Below, in pieces: positions 9,425 to 18,453 of a stretch of 64,000 nt of DNA; within the stretch, counting starts at the first letter, position 1; every line of letters starts with the position of its first letter. This DNA is from JADJLQ01 sp038251405 (lineage in GTDB: Bacteria; Bacteroidota; Bacteroidia; Chitinophagales; Saprospiraceae). The notes under the pieces were generated by a model. The model had not been told where the DNA came from. It saw only the letters and a program-made list of their open reading frames with translations, and did no database searches. The position numbers and the translations under genes were made by a program. Where the stretch lies: the NCBI GenBank assembly GCA_038251405.1, contig JBBSBH010000005.1, positions 62,001 through 126,000 on the forward strand, given 5' to 3'.

Positions 9425-10867
9425 ATGCTCTTACCATCATTTTTTAGGAAAAACTTATTTATTACTCTATTGCTAACAGGCCTGTTTATTAGCCAATCCT
9501 GCCAAAAAACTCCTGCACTGCCGGACAATTTTGTAAGTTTCCAAACAAATGCATTAGGGTTTCCTACAACTGAAAGTACTATTTCAATCATTATTGCATT
9601 TTCGAGAGCGGCAACTACTGCCGGGACCATCACTATAAACACAGCATTAGTTGGTGTAGTTTATGATACTCAAATCACTACTTCCCCCGCTCTAGTTTCA
9701 AATACTATTCAAGTACCTGTAGTTATAGGCGACATTAGCGAATCCATTACTTTAAGTAAAAAATCAGGGGCCCTATTTGAAGGCACGGAATCAATGAAAT
9801 TTACTATTTCTGCATTACCAGCAGAGATGATTTTTGGCCCCAATCTCACTCTTAATATCAGTTTTGCACAGATTATTTCTTCAGGAGCTGCTGAGACTAC
9901 TATTGATGGCGGTGGTGCAAATCATCCTAATAAAGTATTTATTGATTTAAGCGGCAATAAAATGACGAGTATTCCTAGAAGTGATTGGGATCTGGGTTTT
10001 GCATCTGGTAATGATTTTAGAGTGAAGCTGAATTCAGCTAATGGTATGCTTGCTTTATCTACCGGAAAGTCTGACATGAACGCAGTTACTGCGGCTGATA
10101 CTATAGGTTTAGGATCCAGATTCTCACTGGGGGCTGTTTTCAATGCAATTATTGGAACTGATGTTCCTGCATGGATTGCTGGCACACCCGCCTGGATAGA
10201 TGATCCATCAGGAGACCTGTCTAAAACTTCTATAACGGAGGTAAGCTCCACTGATACCAGTAATAAAGTGTATATAATAAATGAAGGAATGGGGATAGGC
10301 ACTCCAGCGCCTCCATTGCCCTGGAAAAAAGTAAGAATTTTACGTAAAGGAAGTGGCTATGTAATTCAATATGCTGATATTAATGCAACTACTTTCACTG
10401 AAACCAATATCAATAAAGACATCACCCGGAATTTTCAATATATGGATCTGGAAAAAGGTATTGTAAGTGTAGAGCCGGATAAAGAACAATGGGATATCAG
10501 TTGGTCGGGATTTACCAACCTTACTAATTTAGGAGCTGGACTGGTACCCTATTATTTTCAAGATGTCATTTTACAAAATCCTTATAAAGTACAGACTGTA
10601 CAGATATTGAATACTACTAAAGACTATAGTGCTTTTGGTGAAAGTGATTTGACTACTCTGAATTTTGGCGTACAGTCACAAGTTAATATTGGGGCAAACT
10701 GGAGAACAGGTGGCGGACCAACATCCGCACCAGCTATTAGAAACGACAGGTATTATATTATCAAAGATGCTTCAAATAATGTGTACAAACTGCGCTTTAC
10801 TGCTTTGGATAGCAATGGTGAAAGAGGCAAACCCAAATTTGAATATGCTTTGGTGAAAAAAGGATAA
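9425..10867 (+). CDS. HmuY-family lipoprotein (heme-binding partner of the receptor)
   Basis: 480 residues with a lipoprotein signal: hydrophobic FITLLLTGLFISQS then Cys26. A beta-sandwich-like region occupies ~30-150. From ~150 it carries the HmuY-type pattern: FIDLSGNKMTSI, RSDWDLGFASGNDFRVKL, then SANGMLAL. It starts 8 nt after the TonB receptor and is surely cotranscribed. HmuY proteins capture heme at the cell surface and hand it to the receptor. The extra N-terminal domain makes it about twice the size of Porphyromonas HmuY. Ligand residues cannot be assigned by eye. Confidence 0.8.
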   Translation: MLLPSFFRKNLFITLLLTGLFISQSCQKTPALPDNFVSFQTNALGFPTTESTISIIIAFSRAATTAGTITINTALVGVVYDTQITTSPALVSNTIQVPVVIGDISESITLSKKSGALFEGTESMKFTISALPAEMIFGPNLTLNISFAQIISSGAAETTIDGGGANHPNKVFIDLSGNKMTSIPRSDWDLGFASGNDFRVKLNSANGMLALSTGKSDMNAVTAADTIGLGSRFSLGAVFNAIIGTDVPAWIAGTPAWIDDPSGDLSKTSITEVSSTDTSNKVYIINEGMGIGTPAPPLPWKKVRILRKGSGYVIQYADINATTFTETNINKDITRNFQYMDLEKGIVSVEPDKEQWDISWSGFTNLTNLGAGLVPYYFQDVILQNPYKVQTVQILNTTKDYSAFGESDLTTLNFGVQSQVNIGANWRTGGGPTSAPAIRNDRYYIIKDASNNVYKLRFTALDSNGERGKPKFEYALVKKG

Positions 10868-10893
10868 GATTTCACAGAACTCGCAAAAAGGTA

Positions 10894-11594
10894 GCCACAG
10901 ATTGCTCTGATTAATATAGATTATTGAAGTCCTCATTTCTCTGTGTAAATCTGTGACTCTATGACAAATAAATCTTATTTTCATGGGTGACTCCTTTTGT
11001 AATAAGCCACTGATAGCTCAGATTTTCACAGAAATTAAAATCCCTCTTTCATCAGTGTAAATCTGTGACTCTGTGGCAAATAAATCTTATTTTCATTGGT
11101 GACTCCTTTTGTAGTATTCCACTGATAGCTCAGATTTTCTCAGAAATTGAAATCCCCTCTTTCATCTGAGTAATCTGGGACTCTGTGGCAAATAAATCTT
11201 ATTTTCATTGGTGACTCTTTAGTAGTATTCCACAGATGGCTCAGATTTTCACAGAAATTGAAATCCCCTCTTTCATCTGAGTAATCTGGGACTCTGTGGC
11301 AAATAAATCTTTTGATCATTGGTGACTCCTTTTGTAGTATTCCACAGATGGACCAGATTTTTACAGAAATTGAAATCCCACTTTCCTCTGTGTAAACCTG
11401 GGACTCTGTGGCAAATAAATCTTATTTTCATGGGTGACTCTTTTGGTAATAAGCCACTGATAGCTCAGATTTTCTCAGAAAATCAAATCCCACTTTCCTC
11501 TGTGTAAACCTGGGACTCTGTGGCAAATAAATCTTATTTTCATGAGTGACTCTTTTGGTAATAAGCCACTGATAGCTCAGATTTTCACAGAAAC
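10894..11594. repeat. six tandem 112-bp repeats, each able to fold into a long hairpin
   Basis: Successive GCCAC/TCCAC unit starts lie at 10894, 11006, 11118, 11229, 11341, 11453 and 11565 (partial), a period of 112 (once 111). Within each unit a left arm (GCCAC..AT, CTCAGATTTTCACAGA) is nearly complementary to a right arm (TCTGTGTAAATCTG, ACTCTGTGGC). These are separated by ~18 nt. A second conserved block (AAATAAATCTTATTTTCAT, GTGACTC) links the units. No credible coding frame crosses the array. It sits 3' of the HmuY gene, so the hairpins might also end or protect that mRNA. Similar CTGTGG/CACAGA inverted repeats are common in Bacteroidota. Confidence 0.9.
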
Positions 11595-11626
11595 TCTATT
11601 TTGGATTTGTTTTCCTATCTTGACAG

Positions 11627-11810
11627 TCACCTTTGCAGTCGCTCGTTCATAATAGACTTAATTTCCTGATTAAAATGCGCCAAGGCTGTAATAGCCTTTT
11701 GCGATTTATCTGAAAGTATATCGGGGTAGTTTACAATCAAGTGATCGGGAATAATAATATTGGATGACTTTAAAAGAAAGATAGAATTTAATTGAGAATT
11801 GGCAGTTTAT
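11627..11810 (-). pseudogene. C-terminal remnant of an unrecognised protein
   Basis: A minus-strand frame of ~60 codons without a start ends at 11627. It reads SSNIIIPDHLIVNYPDILSD, then KSQKAITALAHFNQEI and MNERLQR. Codon and residue composition look protein-like. I do not recognise it. It lies between the hairpin repeats and the amidohydrolase, and I see nothing else in 11600-11930. Confidence 0.35.
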
Positions 11811-11939
11811 TTGCTTAAAAAATTACTGGCGACCTACATTTTACTATAAGAACTGATCATGCTTTTAAATTTTCACTATATTCATCATTTTACTTAAAAA
11901 AATTTCCTAATTTCAAAACACGAAATAAAAATACAATTA

Positions 11940-13163
11940 ATGAAAAAATATTTGTTACTGCTTTCGCTTAGTGTAATCTTTTCAGTTAATGGAATTACAC
12001 AGACTATAGATCTCCTTATTAAAAATGGTCATGTACTGGATGCAAAAAATAATATTGATCAGGTCATGGATATAGCTGTCCAAAATGGCAAAATAGTAGA
12101 AGTAGCTAAAACTATTAATAAATCAGCCTCTAAGATTATCGACGCTACAGGATTATATGTTACCCCCGGCTTGGTTGATATTCATGGACATCATTTTTTT
12201 GGCACGGATCCTGATGCTTACTTAAGTAATAGCTTTACTGCCTTACCACCAGATGGGTTTACTTTCAGAGCTGGTGTGACCGCTGTGGTAGATGCAGGGG
12301 GCTCTGGCTGGCGCAATTTTGATGTTTTTAAAAGACAAACCATCGATAATTCTAAAACTAAAGTATTTGCTTTTCTCAATATAGTGGGCTCGGGTATGCG
12401 TGGTGGAGCTTGGGAGCAAAATATTGCAGACATGGACGCCAAGCTTACATCGATGGTAGCCAAAGCAAATAAAGATCGGATAGTGGGAATCAAACTGGCA
12501 CATTATAGTGGCCATGATTGGACTCCCGCCAAGCGAGCTGCTGAAGCTGGCCGATTAGCTGATATTCCTGTAATGGTCGATTTTGGAGGAAGCTTTCCGC
12601 CTCTTTCGCTGGATACATTGCTCAATTATGTGTTGAGACCTGGTGATATTATGACCCATTGTTTTGGTCATGTCGCTGGAAGGGAGGCCTTGGTTACTAA
12701 TGGTGAAATAGCTCCATTTGCGGTAAAGGCTCAGCAAAGAGGGATCATATTTGATGTAGGTCATGGTGGAGGAAGTTTTGTATATGAACAGGCTATCGGA
12801 GCTTTGAAAAATGGATTTTATCCCAATACTATCAGTACAGATTTGCATACAGGAAGCATGAATGCCGGTATGAAGGACATGGATGAAGTGATGTCAAAAC
12901 TTATAAATCTAGGCATGAGTTTTAAAGATATTATTACTGCCAGTACCTGGAAACCTGCACAAGTAATTCATAAAACTGAGCTTGGAAATCTGTCTGTGGG
13001 AAATGCCGCTGATATTGCTATTCTTAAAATAGAAAAAGGTGATTTTGGTTTTTTTGATGTGCGGGGCAAACGAGTGACAGGCGATAAAAAAATTGTTTGC
13101 GAATTGACCGTGCTTGATGGACAGATCGTATGGGACTTGAATGGAATATCGTATAAAGAGTAA
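11940..13163 (+). CDS. secreted amidohydrolase, EF_0837/AHA_3915 (dihydroorotase-like) family
   Basis: 407 residues with a signal peptide (MKKYLLLLSLSVIFSVNGITQ), so probably periplasmic. The TIM-barrel metal motif VDIHGHHF (~80) and the later DIMTHCFGH, DVGHGGGS and STDLHTG blocks supply the His/Asp ligands. A lysine in VGIKLAHYSG is the likely carboxylated ligand. Members hydrolyse N-acyl amino acids or related amides; some are found beside SelA-like PLP enzymes. A SelA-like protein does occur in this window at 54126 but is 41 kb away. Substrate is not predictable. Confidence 0.85.
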   Translation: MKKYLLLLSLSVIFSVNGITQTIDLLIKNGHVLDAKNNIDQVMDIAVQNGKIVEVAKTINKSASKIIDATGLYVTPGLVDIHGHHFFGTDPDAYLSNSFTALPPDGFTFRAGVTAVVDAGGSGWRNFDVFKRQTIDNSKTKVFAFLNIVGSGMRGGAWEQNIADMDAKLTSMVAKANKDRIVGIKLAHYSGHDWTPAKRAAEAGRLADIPVMVDFGGSFPPLSLDTLLNYVLRPGDIMTHCFGHVAGREALVTNGEIAPFAVKAQQRGIIFDVGHGGGSFVYEQAIGALKNGFYPNTISTDLHTGSMNAGMKDMDEVMSKLINLGMSFKDIITASTWKPAQVIHKTELGNLSVGNAADIAILKIEKGDFGFFDVRGKRVTGDKKIVCELTVLDGQIVWDLNGISYKE

Positions 13164-13192
13164 GTGAACAGGCATCGATAAAAAGCAAATCT

Positions 13193-13876
13193 TTAAAATG
13201 GTGATGATCGTTGGTGCAATTTCAAAGCTTTCCCAGACAAATACAGCATCAGTACAAAAGCTATTACTGAACCAAACCATATTCCGGGTGTAGAATTAAG
13301 TGTGATAAAGTAATCATAAAACCCATGGAATATAGAAGCTACCAATAATCCTGCAACGGCATACCATGCTTCATGGCGATGTAAAAACTTTGCTTTACCT
13401 AAAAAATAACCCATAATAATGGCGAAAAGAGCATGAGCAGGTATAGCTGAAAACATTCTTACAATGGCAGCACTCCCACCATTAGAATAGGTATATAAAA
13501 AATTTTCAGCAGTAGCAAACCCCATGGCCACCATTACTGTATATACTATACCATCCATGGGTTCATTAAAGTTCTTATTGCGATAAAGAAAAATCATTAC
13601 CAACAAAAATTTGCACATCTCCTCCAAAAATCCACTGAGACCAAAGGACTGGATAGAGCTATTATTGGTCAAATGATGGTCGGGATTTATATTCAAGATT
13701 CTAGAGCTTAGAATAGCAAACAGTAGACTCAGAAGAAAACTCAGAATGCCTAAAAAAAAACTAATTATGATCATCCGAATGGGCTCAGGTTCCTTATGAT
13801 CTAAGAAATAGATGTATAATGCAATACCTATTCCCGGGGTGAGAATGATTAGAAGTAAAAAGAAATAAATCACCAA
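13193..13876 (-). CDS. PrsW-family intramembrane metalloprotease
   Basis: 227 residues, about eight hydrophobic helices. The PrsW signature residues are present: EEMCK (Glu85, Glu86, Lys89), NEPMDGIVYTVMVAMGFATAE with Glu124, AHALFAIIMGYFLG (His148) and HGFYDYF (His184). PrsW enzymes cleave membrane proteins such as anti-sigma factors; others belong to the wider CPBP/glutamic-type protease superfamily. It converges with the amidohydrolase (30 nt between stops) and follows the large protease/barrel gene on the same strand after 22 nt. Confidence 0.9.
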   Translation of the reverse strand: MVIYFFLLLIILTPGIGIALYIYFLDHKEPEPIRMIIISFFLGILSFLLSLLFAILSSRILNINPDHHLTNNSSIQSFGLSGFLEEMCKFLLVMIFLYRNKNFNEPMDGIVYTVMVAMGFATAENFLYTYSNGGSAAIVRMFSAIPAHALFAIIMGYFLGKAKFLHRHEAWYAVAGLLVASIFHGFYDYFITLNSTPGIWFGSVIAFVLMLYLSGKALKLHQRSSPF

Positions 13877-13898
13877 AGAAAAATTAGAAATGAAGCAT

Positions 13899-16800
13899 TT
13901 ATTTCAACAGTTTTAAAGATATCATCCATTCATTATAATTTTTATTATCCTCCAAATCAAAAGCTTTGGCATAGCCTAAAGATAACGTAGATTCCATAAG
14001 TGAAAAAATCACGATTTTCATATCTATCTGGGAGCCTATGTTTAAAAATTTATTTCGGGTCGATTTATAGTTGTTTGTAATCAGACCTGAAGAAAATATA
14101 TTCGCCTGCATCCAATTGGAATAGAGATTTAAACCTCCCATTTTTTTAAATCTAATTGGGGGTAAGACCCATTCGCCTGTTATTTTACCAAAGGATTGAG
14201 CAATGATACTTTTATCAGAATCGTAGGATAGGCCCGGAAATGAAAATGAGGTTCTATAACGCCTGGCCTCTTGAAAATCGACATAATTATTTCCAAAAGC
14301 TGCAAACCCAAACCTGGTAAATGGATTCAAATCATTGCTAAATGAATGTCCCGCTGCCGATCGAATCCATAAAGAAGAATGATTAATAGGTAGTTGAAGG
14401 CCTATGTCGAAACTTCCTTGAATCTTGGGGTAAAATTGGCTGGATGAATAGGTAGATGAGACTTTTAGTTTTGCCTTGATTCCTTTTTCCGGGTCTACAG
14501 CTCCAATTGAGTTTCTCAAGTGGGTGAAAGACAAGCTGCCATCCAAATTGAAAAAGAACCTGCTACTAAAGCCTTTAGTGGAAATCTGCTGAAACTCGGG
14601 CGACTTTTCTAACCCATAATAACCTCCGCCTCCGAACATCAAATCTAGCCTCCTGGGTATATCATAAATTAAGGTAGTAGTATGTTCCAGTCTTAAACTT
14701 GTTCCCTTTCTGGAGTGTTTCGTAGGACCAAATAAATCATAGAAATCAGCTTGATTATAGCCTAAGCTAAAATTATATTCACCAAATCTTCCCGTAAAAG
14801 CAAAATGGAATCTCTCATCATTATTCAATATCAAATTAGAACTATCATGATCACTGGCTAAATTATTTACCCAGGTAGATGGGGTATAAGATCCGGTAAG
14901 GTTTACATTTCTGAATCCTACAGCATCGTCAAAATTAAAGCTATAGCCAAGGCCCATGAAGTTCTTATATCCCACTACTACGGGATAAGCCGATGTAAGC
15001 TTTAATACTTTTTTATACTTGCCGTCAAATGTAGTAATGCTATCTATATCTAAATCCTGAGAAGTAGAGATTGGAATTTGCCAGGTTTTGAGCTCTGGAA
15101 ATTTCTCTACCGTTGCCGTTCCTAAAAAATCCATTGACTCCACACACTCCACTGGTTTATTTTGAATGTACACCGGTTGGAATCCTTTGCTTTTAAAATT
15201 GAATGCCAAAAGCTTTGTAGAATCTATCTCCAACGGTCTGAATAAACCGGTGATTGCATTACTCATGGGTAGGATTTCCTTAGTAGTGACATCTACCCTA
15301 TAAATATTGCTCACCCCTGAATAGTACGAACACCCAAAAAGGTATTTACCATCATCAGTAAACCGAAAGCTTTGTGGACTGGAAATTTCAAAATTGAATA
15401 CCGTGTCTATGACTAAACTGTCTGCGTCTAAACTAGCAATATCGTAAAACAATAGTGACTGATTACCTCTGTAATCACTAACCGCAGCACTTAATATTTT
15501 ACCATCCGGTGAAATATCAATATCAAAAATGTCTTGTCCATAATCCAATTTCAGTTTTACTTCGGACGAATCGTATAGGATATTTTCTGTGGTATGATTA
15601 GAGGCGGAAATTCTTTCTATTAGCGAGTACCCATTGGCATGTTTGATACCCCATATAGATCTATCTTGCTTGTTTAATGTTAACTCTCCTATGCGACAAT
15701 CTCTCCAAATCACTTTAGATTTTTTAGACTTTAGATCGAAGCTGTTCAGATCTCTCCATTCATCGTTATCAGAGGTATAATAAATTACATCTGCTTTATC
15801 ATCGTAAGTCAAGGAAGAAACATAAAACAATGCTCCTCCTTTTATTTCTTTCAGTTTGGTAACCTTCCCGGTAGAGAGATCCATACCAGCCAAATGGGGC
15901 ACTACTCCCGGGTAGTTAATAGCCATGTAAATCGCATTTCGCTTTTTATCAAAAAATGGATACGAAACTGATCCGATAATTTTATCTGAAATAGGGGTCA
16001 CTTCAGTTACAGGAGACTCTGCTAATTTACTTACGTTTTTCTCTTGCCACTTCTTTTCAAATTGAATCCATTCATCCCAACTTTGGGTAAGGTGCTTTCC
16101 GTATATATTTTTAAACTGCGCTGAATAGGATCGTTTGCTGCCTTCATTCCGCTTCACCCAATTTATTAGTTTTTGAGGCCCATACTGATTGGCCAGATAC
16201 CCCATGAATCTGGTGCCATACAAATAGGAATTGGTTTTGCCTTGAAAATCTGCCGTAGTACCTTCTGCTTCCAATCCCTGGGCACTATAGATAAGTGCAT
16301 TTTCATGAACCCTGGTACGGAAAATCATCTCATCATAGCTGCCCATACCTAGCCCTATACCTCCACTCATCCAGGTTTCCACATATGAGGCGATTCCTTC
16401 GTGGTACCATCGGGGAGAATATCTTCTCGGGCTAGTGAGAAAACTATAGTAAGCGGATATGGGGTCTTCTTTTGCAGGATAAACTTTTCCTGAAAATAGT
16501 TTCTGAAAAAATCTATCAGACTTAGTGGCATTGTCCATTGAAACTATGTGCACCAATTCATGATTCATCAGGGCAAACATTCTTTCTCCAGCAGGACTAG
16601 TCTCAAAAGTATAACTGAAAGGTGATAGGGCCACGCTGATATAGTTATTAGGGACAGCCGCCGCACCACCATTTCCATAATCTCCAAAGTCCTGCAGGAG
16701 CACGGTGGTTTTTTGGGTCGGCGTATAATCAAATAATTTTTCGTGAAATCTCAGTGCATTGTAAAAACACCTGGCGGTATGTGGAATAATAAAATCGTGA

Positions 16801-16910
16801 TCAGCATCATAGGAGATCAATCTCATGTCCTTTGTCTCAATAGATTTCAATTGCGCCTGAAGCACCTGACAATAGAAAAATAAAGAAAGAAAGTATATCG
16901 GCTTCGGCAT
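13899..16910 (-). CDS. HExxH peptidase-MA-like + beta-propeller + outer-membrane barrel protein
   Basis: About 1004 residues. A signal peptide (MPKPIYFLSLFFYCQVLQAQ) starts at ATG 16910; the longer frame to 16964 runs into a terminator and is rejected. Domain order: a gluzincin-like peptidase with NHELVHI (~116-120) and the third ligand in WYHEGIASYVE, a TolB/WD40-like propeller (~320-640), then a C-terminal outer-membrane beta-barrel (~680-1004) rich in alternating aromatic strands and ending YNEWMISLKLLK. The family is common and uncharacterised in Bacteroidota. It is probably anchored in the outer membrane with the peptidase in the periplasm, but the orientation is inferred. Confidence 0.8.
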   Translation of the reverse strand: MPKPIYFLSLFFYCQVLQAQLKSIETKDMRLISYDADHDFIIPHTARCFYNALRFHEKLFDYTPTQKTTVLLQDFGDYGNGGAAAVPNNYISVALSPFSYTFETSPAGERMFALMNHELVHIVSMDNATKSDRFFQKLFSGKVYPAKEDPISAYYSFLTSPRRYSPRWYHEGIASYVETWMSGGIGLGMGSYDEMIFRTRVHENALIYSAQGLEAEGTTADFQGKTNSYLYGTRFMGYLANQYGPQKLINWVKRNEGSKRSYSAQFKNIYGKHLTQSWDEWIQFEKKWQEKNVSKLAESPVTEVTPISDKIIGSVSYPFFDKKRNAIYMAINYPGVVPHLAGMDLSTGKVTKLKEIKGGALFYVSSLTYDDKADVIYYTSDNDEWRDLNSFDLKSKKSKVIWRDCRIGELTLNKQDRSIWGIKHANGYSLIERISASNHTTENILYDSSEVKLKLDYGQDIFDIDISPDGKILSAAVSDYRGNQSLLFYDIASLDADSLVIDTVFNFEISSPQSFRFTDDGKYLFGCSYYSGVSNIYRVDVTTKEILPMSNAITGLFRPLEIDSTKLLAFNFKSKGFQPVYIQNKPVECVESMDFLGTATVEKFPELKTWQIPISTSQDLDIDSITTFDGKYKKVLKLTSAYPVVVGYKNFMGLGYSFNFDDAVGFRNVNLTGSYTPSTWVNNLASDHDSSNLILNNDERFHFAFTGRFGEYNFSLGYNQADFYDLFGPTKHSRKGTSLRLEHTTTLIYDIPRRLDLMFGGGGYYGLEKSPEFQQISTKGFSSRFFFNLDGSLSFTHLRNSIGAVDPEKGIKAKLKVSSTYSSSQFYPKIQGSFDIGLQLPINHSSLWIRSAAGHSFSNDLNPFTRFGFAAFGNNYVDFQEARRYRTSFSFPGLSYDSDKSIIAQSFGKITGEWVLPPIRFKKMGGLNLYSNWMQANIFSSGLITNNYKSTRNKFLNIGSQIDMKIVIFSLMESTLSLGYAKAFDLEDNKNYNEWMISLKLLK

Positions 16911-16947
16911 GAGCATTAAAAATATAAAGTAAATGAAATAGTCAATA

Positions 16948-16984
16948 ATAAAAAAGCCGGTCACTCTATAGAATAACCAGCTTT
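16948..16984 (-). terminator. rho-independent terminator after the repeat-protein gene
   Basis: AAAGCCGGT (16953-16961) pairs with ACCAGCTTT (16976-16984), one mismatch, with a 14-nt loop. On the minus strand the stem is followed by a T tract. It lies just 3' of the gene at 17013-17675 and supports the shorter start of the next gene. Confidence 0.6.
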
Positions 16985-17012
16985 AAAACATTAACAAATT
17001 ATGGATATACTC

Positions 17013-17675
17013 TTAATTTATCTTCTTCTGCAATTCATTAGCAGACTTATTCAAACCTTTCTTAGCATCATCCTGGCTTACTTTATTAAGCCCATGCTTA
17101 GCATCATCCTGACTTACTTTATTCAACCCTTTTTTAGCATCGTCCTGAGCTACTTTATTCAAGCTTTGCTTAGAGTCATCTTGCGCAATCTTATTTAATC
17201 CTTTTTTTGAATCGTCCTGAGCTATTTTATTTAAGCTTTGTTTGGAGTCATCCTGTGCTATTTTATTTAAACTTTGTTTTGAATCGTCCTGAGCTACTTT
17301 ATTTAAGCTTTGCCTGGAGTCATCTTGAGCAATCTTATTTAGTCCTTTTTTGGAATCGTCCTGAGCTACTTTATTTAAGTTTTGTTTGGAGTCATCTTGA
17401 GCAATTTTATTTAATGAACTCTTACTCAGATCATTACTTTGAAGATCCTTACTAGTCAGTGTAGAGCTAGTCTCATCTATGATAGCCGTCTTTAATTCTA
17501 CATTGGTCTTACTATTATCAGCCTGATATTTATTTGCTTTTTGTACGCCTCCAATTCCTGAAGCCTCTGCATCGTGCTTTGAGAAATTAAAATCACCTCC
17601 TGCGAGGAAATAACCTAGTATTGAAATAACGGCAAGGCTAATCACCCATAAAGCTATTTTGTTGGTCTTTTTCAT
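17013..17675 (-). CDS. membrane-anchored protein of tandem 12-residue repeats, unknown function
   Basis: 220 residues. Residues 7-25 form one transmembrane or uncleaved signal helix (IALWVISLAVISILGYFLA); a linker (26-86) follows. Residues 87-218 are eleven consecutive 12-residue units of the type SLNKIAQDDSKQ / GLNKVAQDDSKK, the last degenerate. The unit is hydrophilic with a D-D-S/A-K core and paired Leu/Ile-Val, so amphipathic helices or a coiled assembly are possible. No family is recognised. Topology suggests a periplasmic tail. Codon choice differs between units, so the repeats are not very recent. Confidence 0.75.
   Translation of the reverse strand: MKKTNKIALWVISLAVISILGYFLAGGDFNFSKHDAEASGIGGVQKANKYQADNSKTNVELKTAIIDETSSTLTSKDLQSNDLSKSSLNKIAQDDSKQNLNKVAQDDSKKGLNKIAQDDSRQSLNKVAQDDSKQSLNKIAQDDSKQSLNKIAQDDSKKGLNKIAQDDSKQSLNKVAQDDAKKGLNKVSQDDAKHGLNKVSQDDAKKGLNKSANELQKKIN
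17022..17417 (-). repeat. eleven tandem 36-bp coding repeats
   Basis: Period 36 bp, in frame with the 12-residue protein repeats. Units differ at synonymous sites and at a few replacement sites (Ile/Val at position 5, Lys/Arg/Ala and Gln/Lys near the end). There are no spacers, so this is not a CRISPR array. Two plus-strand frames are also open across it, as expected for a repeat whose period is a multiple of three. Confidence 0.92.
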
Positions 17676-17994
17676 TATTAAATGGTTTTGAAAGATGAAT
17701 TAGAGTGCATGCGAGGTTCTTTTTTCATTAAAGCAATATGTAGATATAATGTAAAATCGTATCGAAAAGTTACCAGAAGCTTAATTTTTTTTTGTTAACA
17801 CCCCGAATGTAAAAAGAGATGATTTATAGGTAAAATCATTATAAACTTGTGCATCCGGCTGGTTTTAAATCCATTATACTATCAATAAATCTTGATATTA
17901 AATGGGGGGACTTTCCGTATTTCTTTTAAAAAACACTTATTGGCAAACAATAACTTCGACTACTATTACTAATAAAAATCTAAGTAAAACTTGA

Positions 17995-18023
17995 TTTGAT
18001 ATTCATCATTTGCCCTATATTTG
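17995..18023 (+). promoter_or_regulatory. Bacteroidota promoter of tRNA-Met
   Basis: TTTG (17995-17998), 17-nt spacer, TATATTTG (18016-18023): a full match to the Bacteroidota -33/-7 consensus. The predicted start of transcription is ~5-8 nt before the mature tRNA. The rest of 17676-17994 shows no gene. Confidence 0.75.
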
Positions 18024-18036
18024 CGCCTCTTTAGTG

Positions 18037-18110
18037 GGGCCCATAGCTCAGTTGGTTAGAGCAAATGACTCATAATCATTAGGCCCTAGGTTCAAGTCCT
18101 AGTGGGCCCA
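18037..18110 (+). tRNA. tRNA-Met (anticodon CAT)
   Basis: 74 nt. Acceptor GGGCCCA (18037-18043) pairs with TGGGCCC (18103-18109), discriminator A18110. D arm GCTC/GAGC, anticodon stem AATGA/TCATT with loop CTCATAA (anticodon CAT), T arm CTAGG/CCTAG with TTCAAGT. The first pair is G-C and the anticodon stem lacks three G-C pairs, so it is not the initiator. It could be elongator Met or lysidine-modified Ile2; the sequence alone does not settle this. CCA is not encoded. Confidence 0.92.
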
Positions 18111-18125
18111 CTTTTTAATCTCCCC

Positions 18126-18415
18126 ATGGCTTGGTTTTATGTCTTATATAGCCCTACATTAGATAAATATTATTCTGGTATTACTTCTGACTCTGTTGCT
18201 ATTCGCCTTGAAAAACATAATTCCTCCTCGTATGGTCAAAAGTTTACTTCCGCTGCAAATGATTGGGAATAAAACTTCAAATTAGCACTGAAGATTTCGA
18301 TCATGCCAGAAGAATGGAATTGTATGTGAAGAAAAGAAAAAGTAGAATTTTTATTGTTGAATTAATAAATTCTGTATTAGTTCAAACCAGATTAATCGAA
18401 TTAACTCGAAAATGA
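18126..18415 (+). pseudogene. frameshifted GIY-YIG nuclease gene next to the tRNA
   Basis: It starts 16 nt after the tRNA. The first frame reads MAWFYVLYSPTLDKYYSG, then ITSDSVAIRLEKHN, the small stand-alone GIY-YIG domain (FYVLYS..YYSG core, catalytic Arg in RLEKHN). It stops after NDWE at ~18270. A +1 or -1 shift at that point restores a frame (TEDFDHARRMELYVKKRKSR, ending IELTRK) that matches the usual basic tail, to TGA 18413-18415. So it is a ~95-residue GIY-YIG protein with one frameshift. Such genes are often found beside tRNA-derived sequence in Bacteroidota. Confidence 0.7.
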
Positions 18416-18453
18416 TTTGTTCTGTTGTTTACCTGTCTGACAGTAAACAGGGT

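Noticed and set aside
10894..11594. CRISPR or small-protein genes in the 112-bp repeats
   Set aside because: The whole unit is repeated, not repeat plus unique spacer, and short frames across it are broken and low in coding character.
16911..16964. Longer N-terminus of the HExxH/propeller/barrel protein
   Set aside because: The extension overlaps a terminator hairpin and hides a good signal peptide that starts at 16910.
17022..17417. CRISPR-like array of 36-bp repeats
   Set aside because: Units are contiguous with no spacers and encode a regular 12-residue protein repeat in one long frame.
17001..17455. Plus-strand hydrophobic reading frames (65 and 82 codons)
   Set aside because: They are by-products of a 36-bp coding repeat read on the other strand; no start context or homology.
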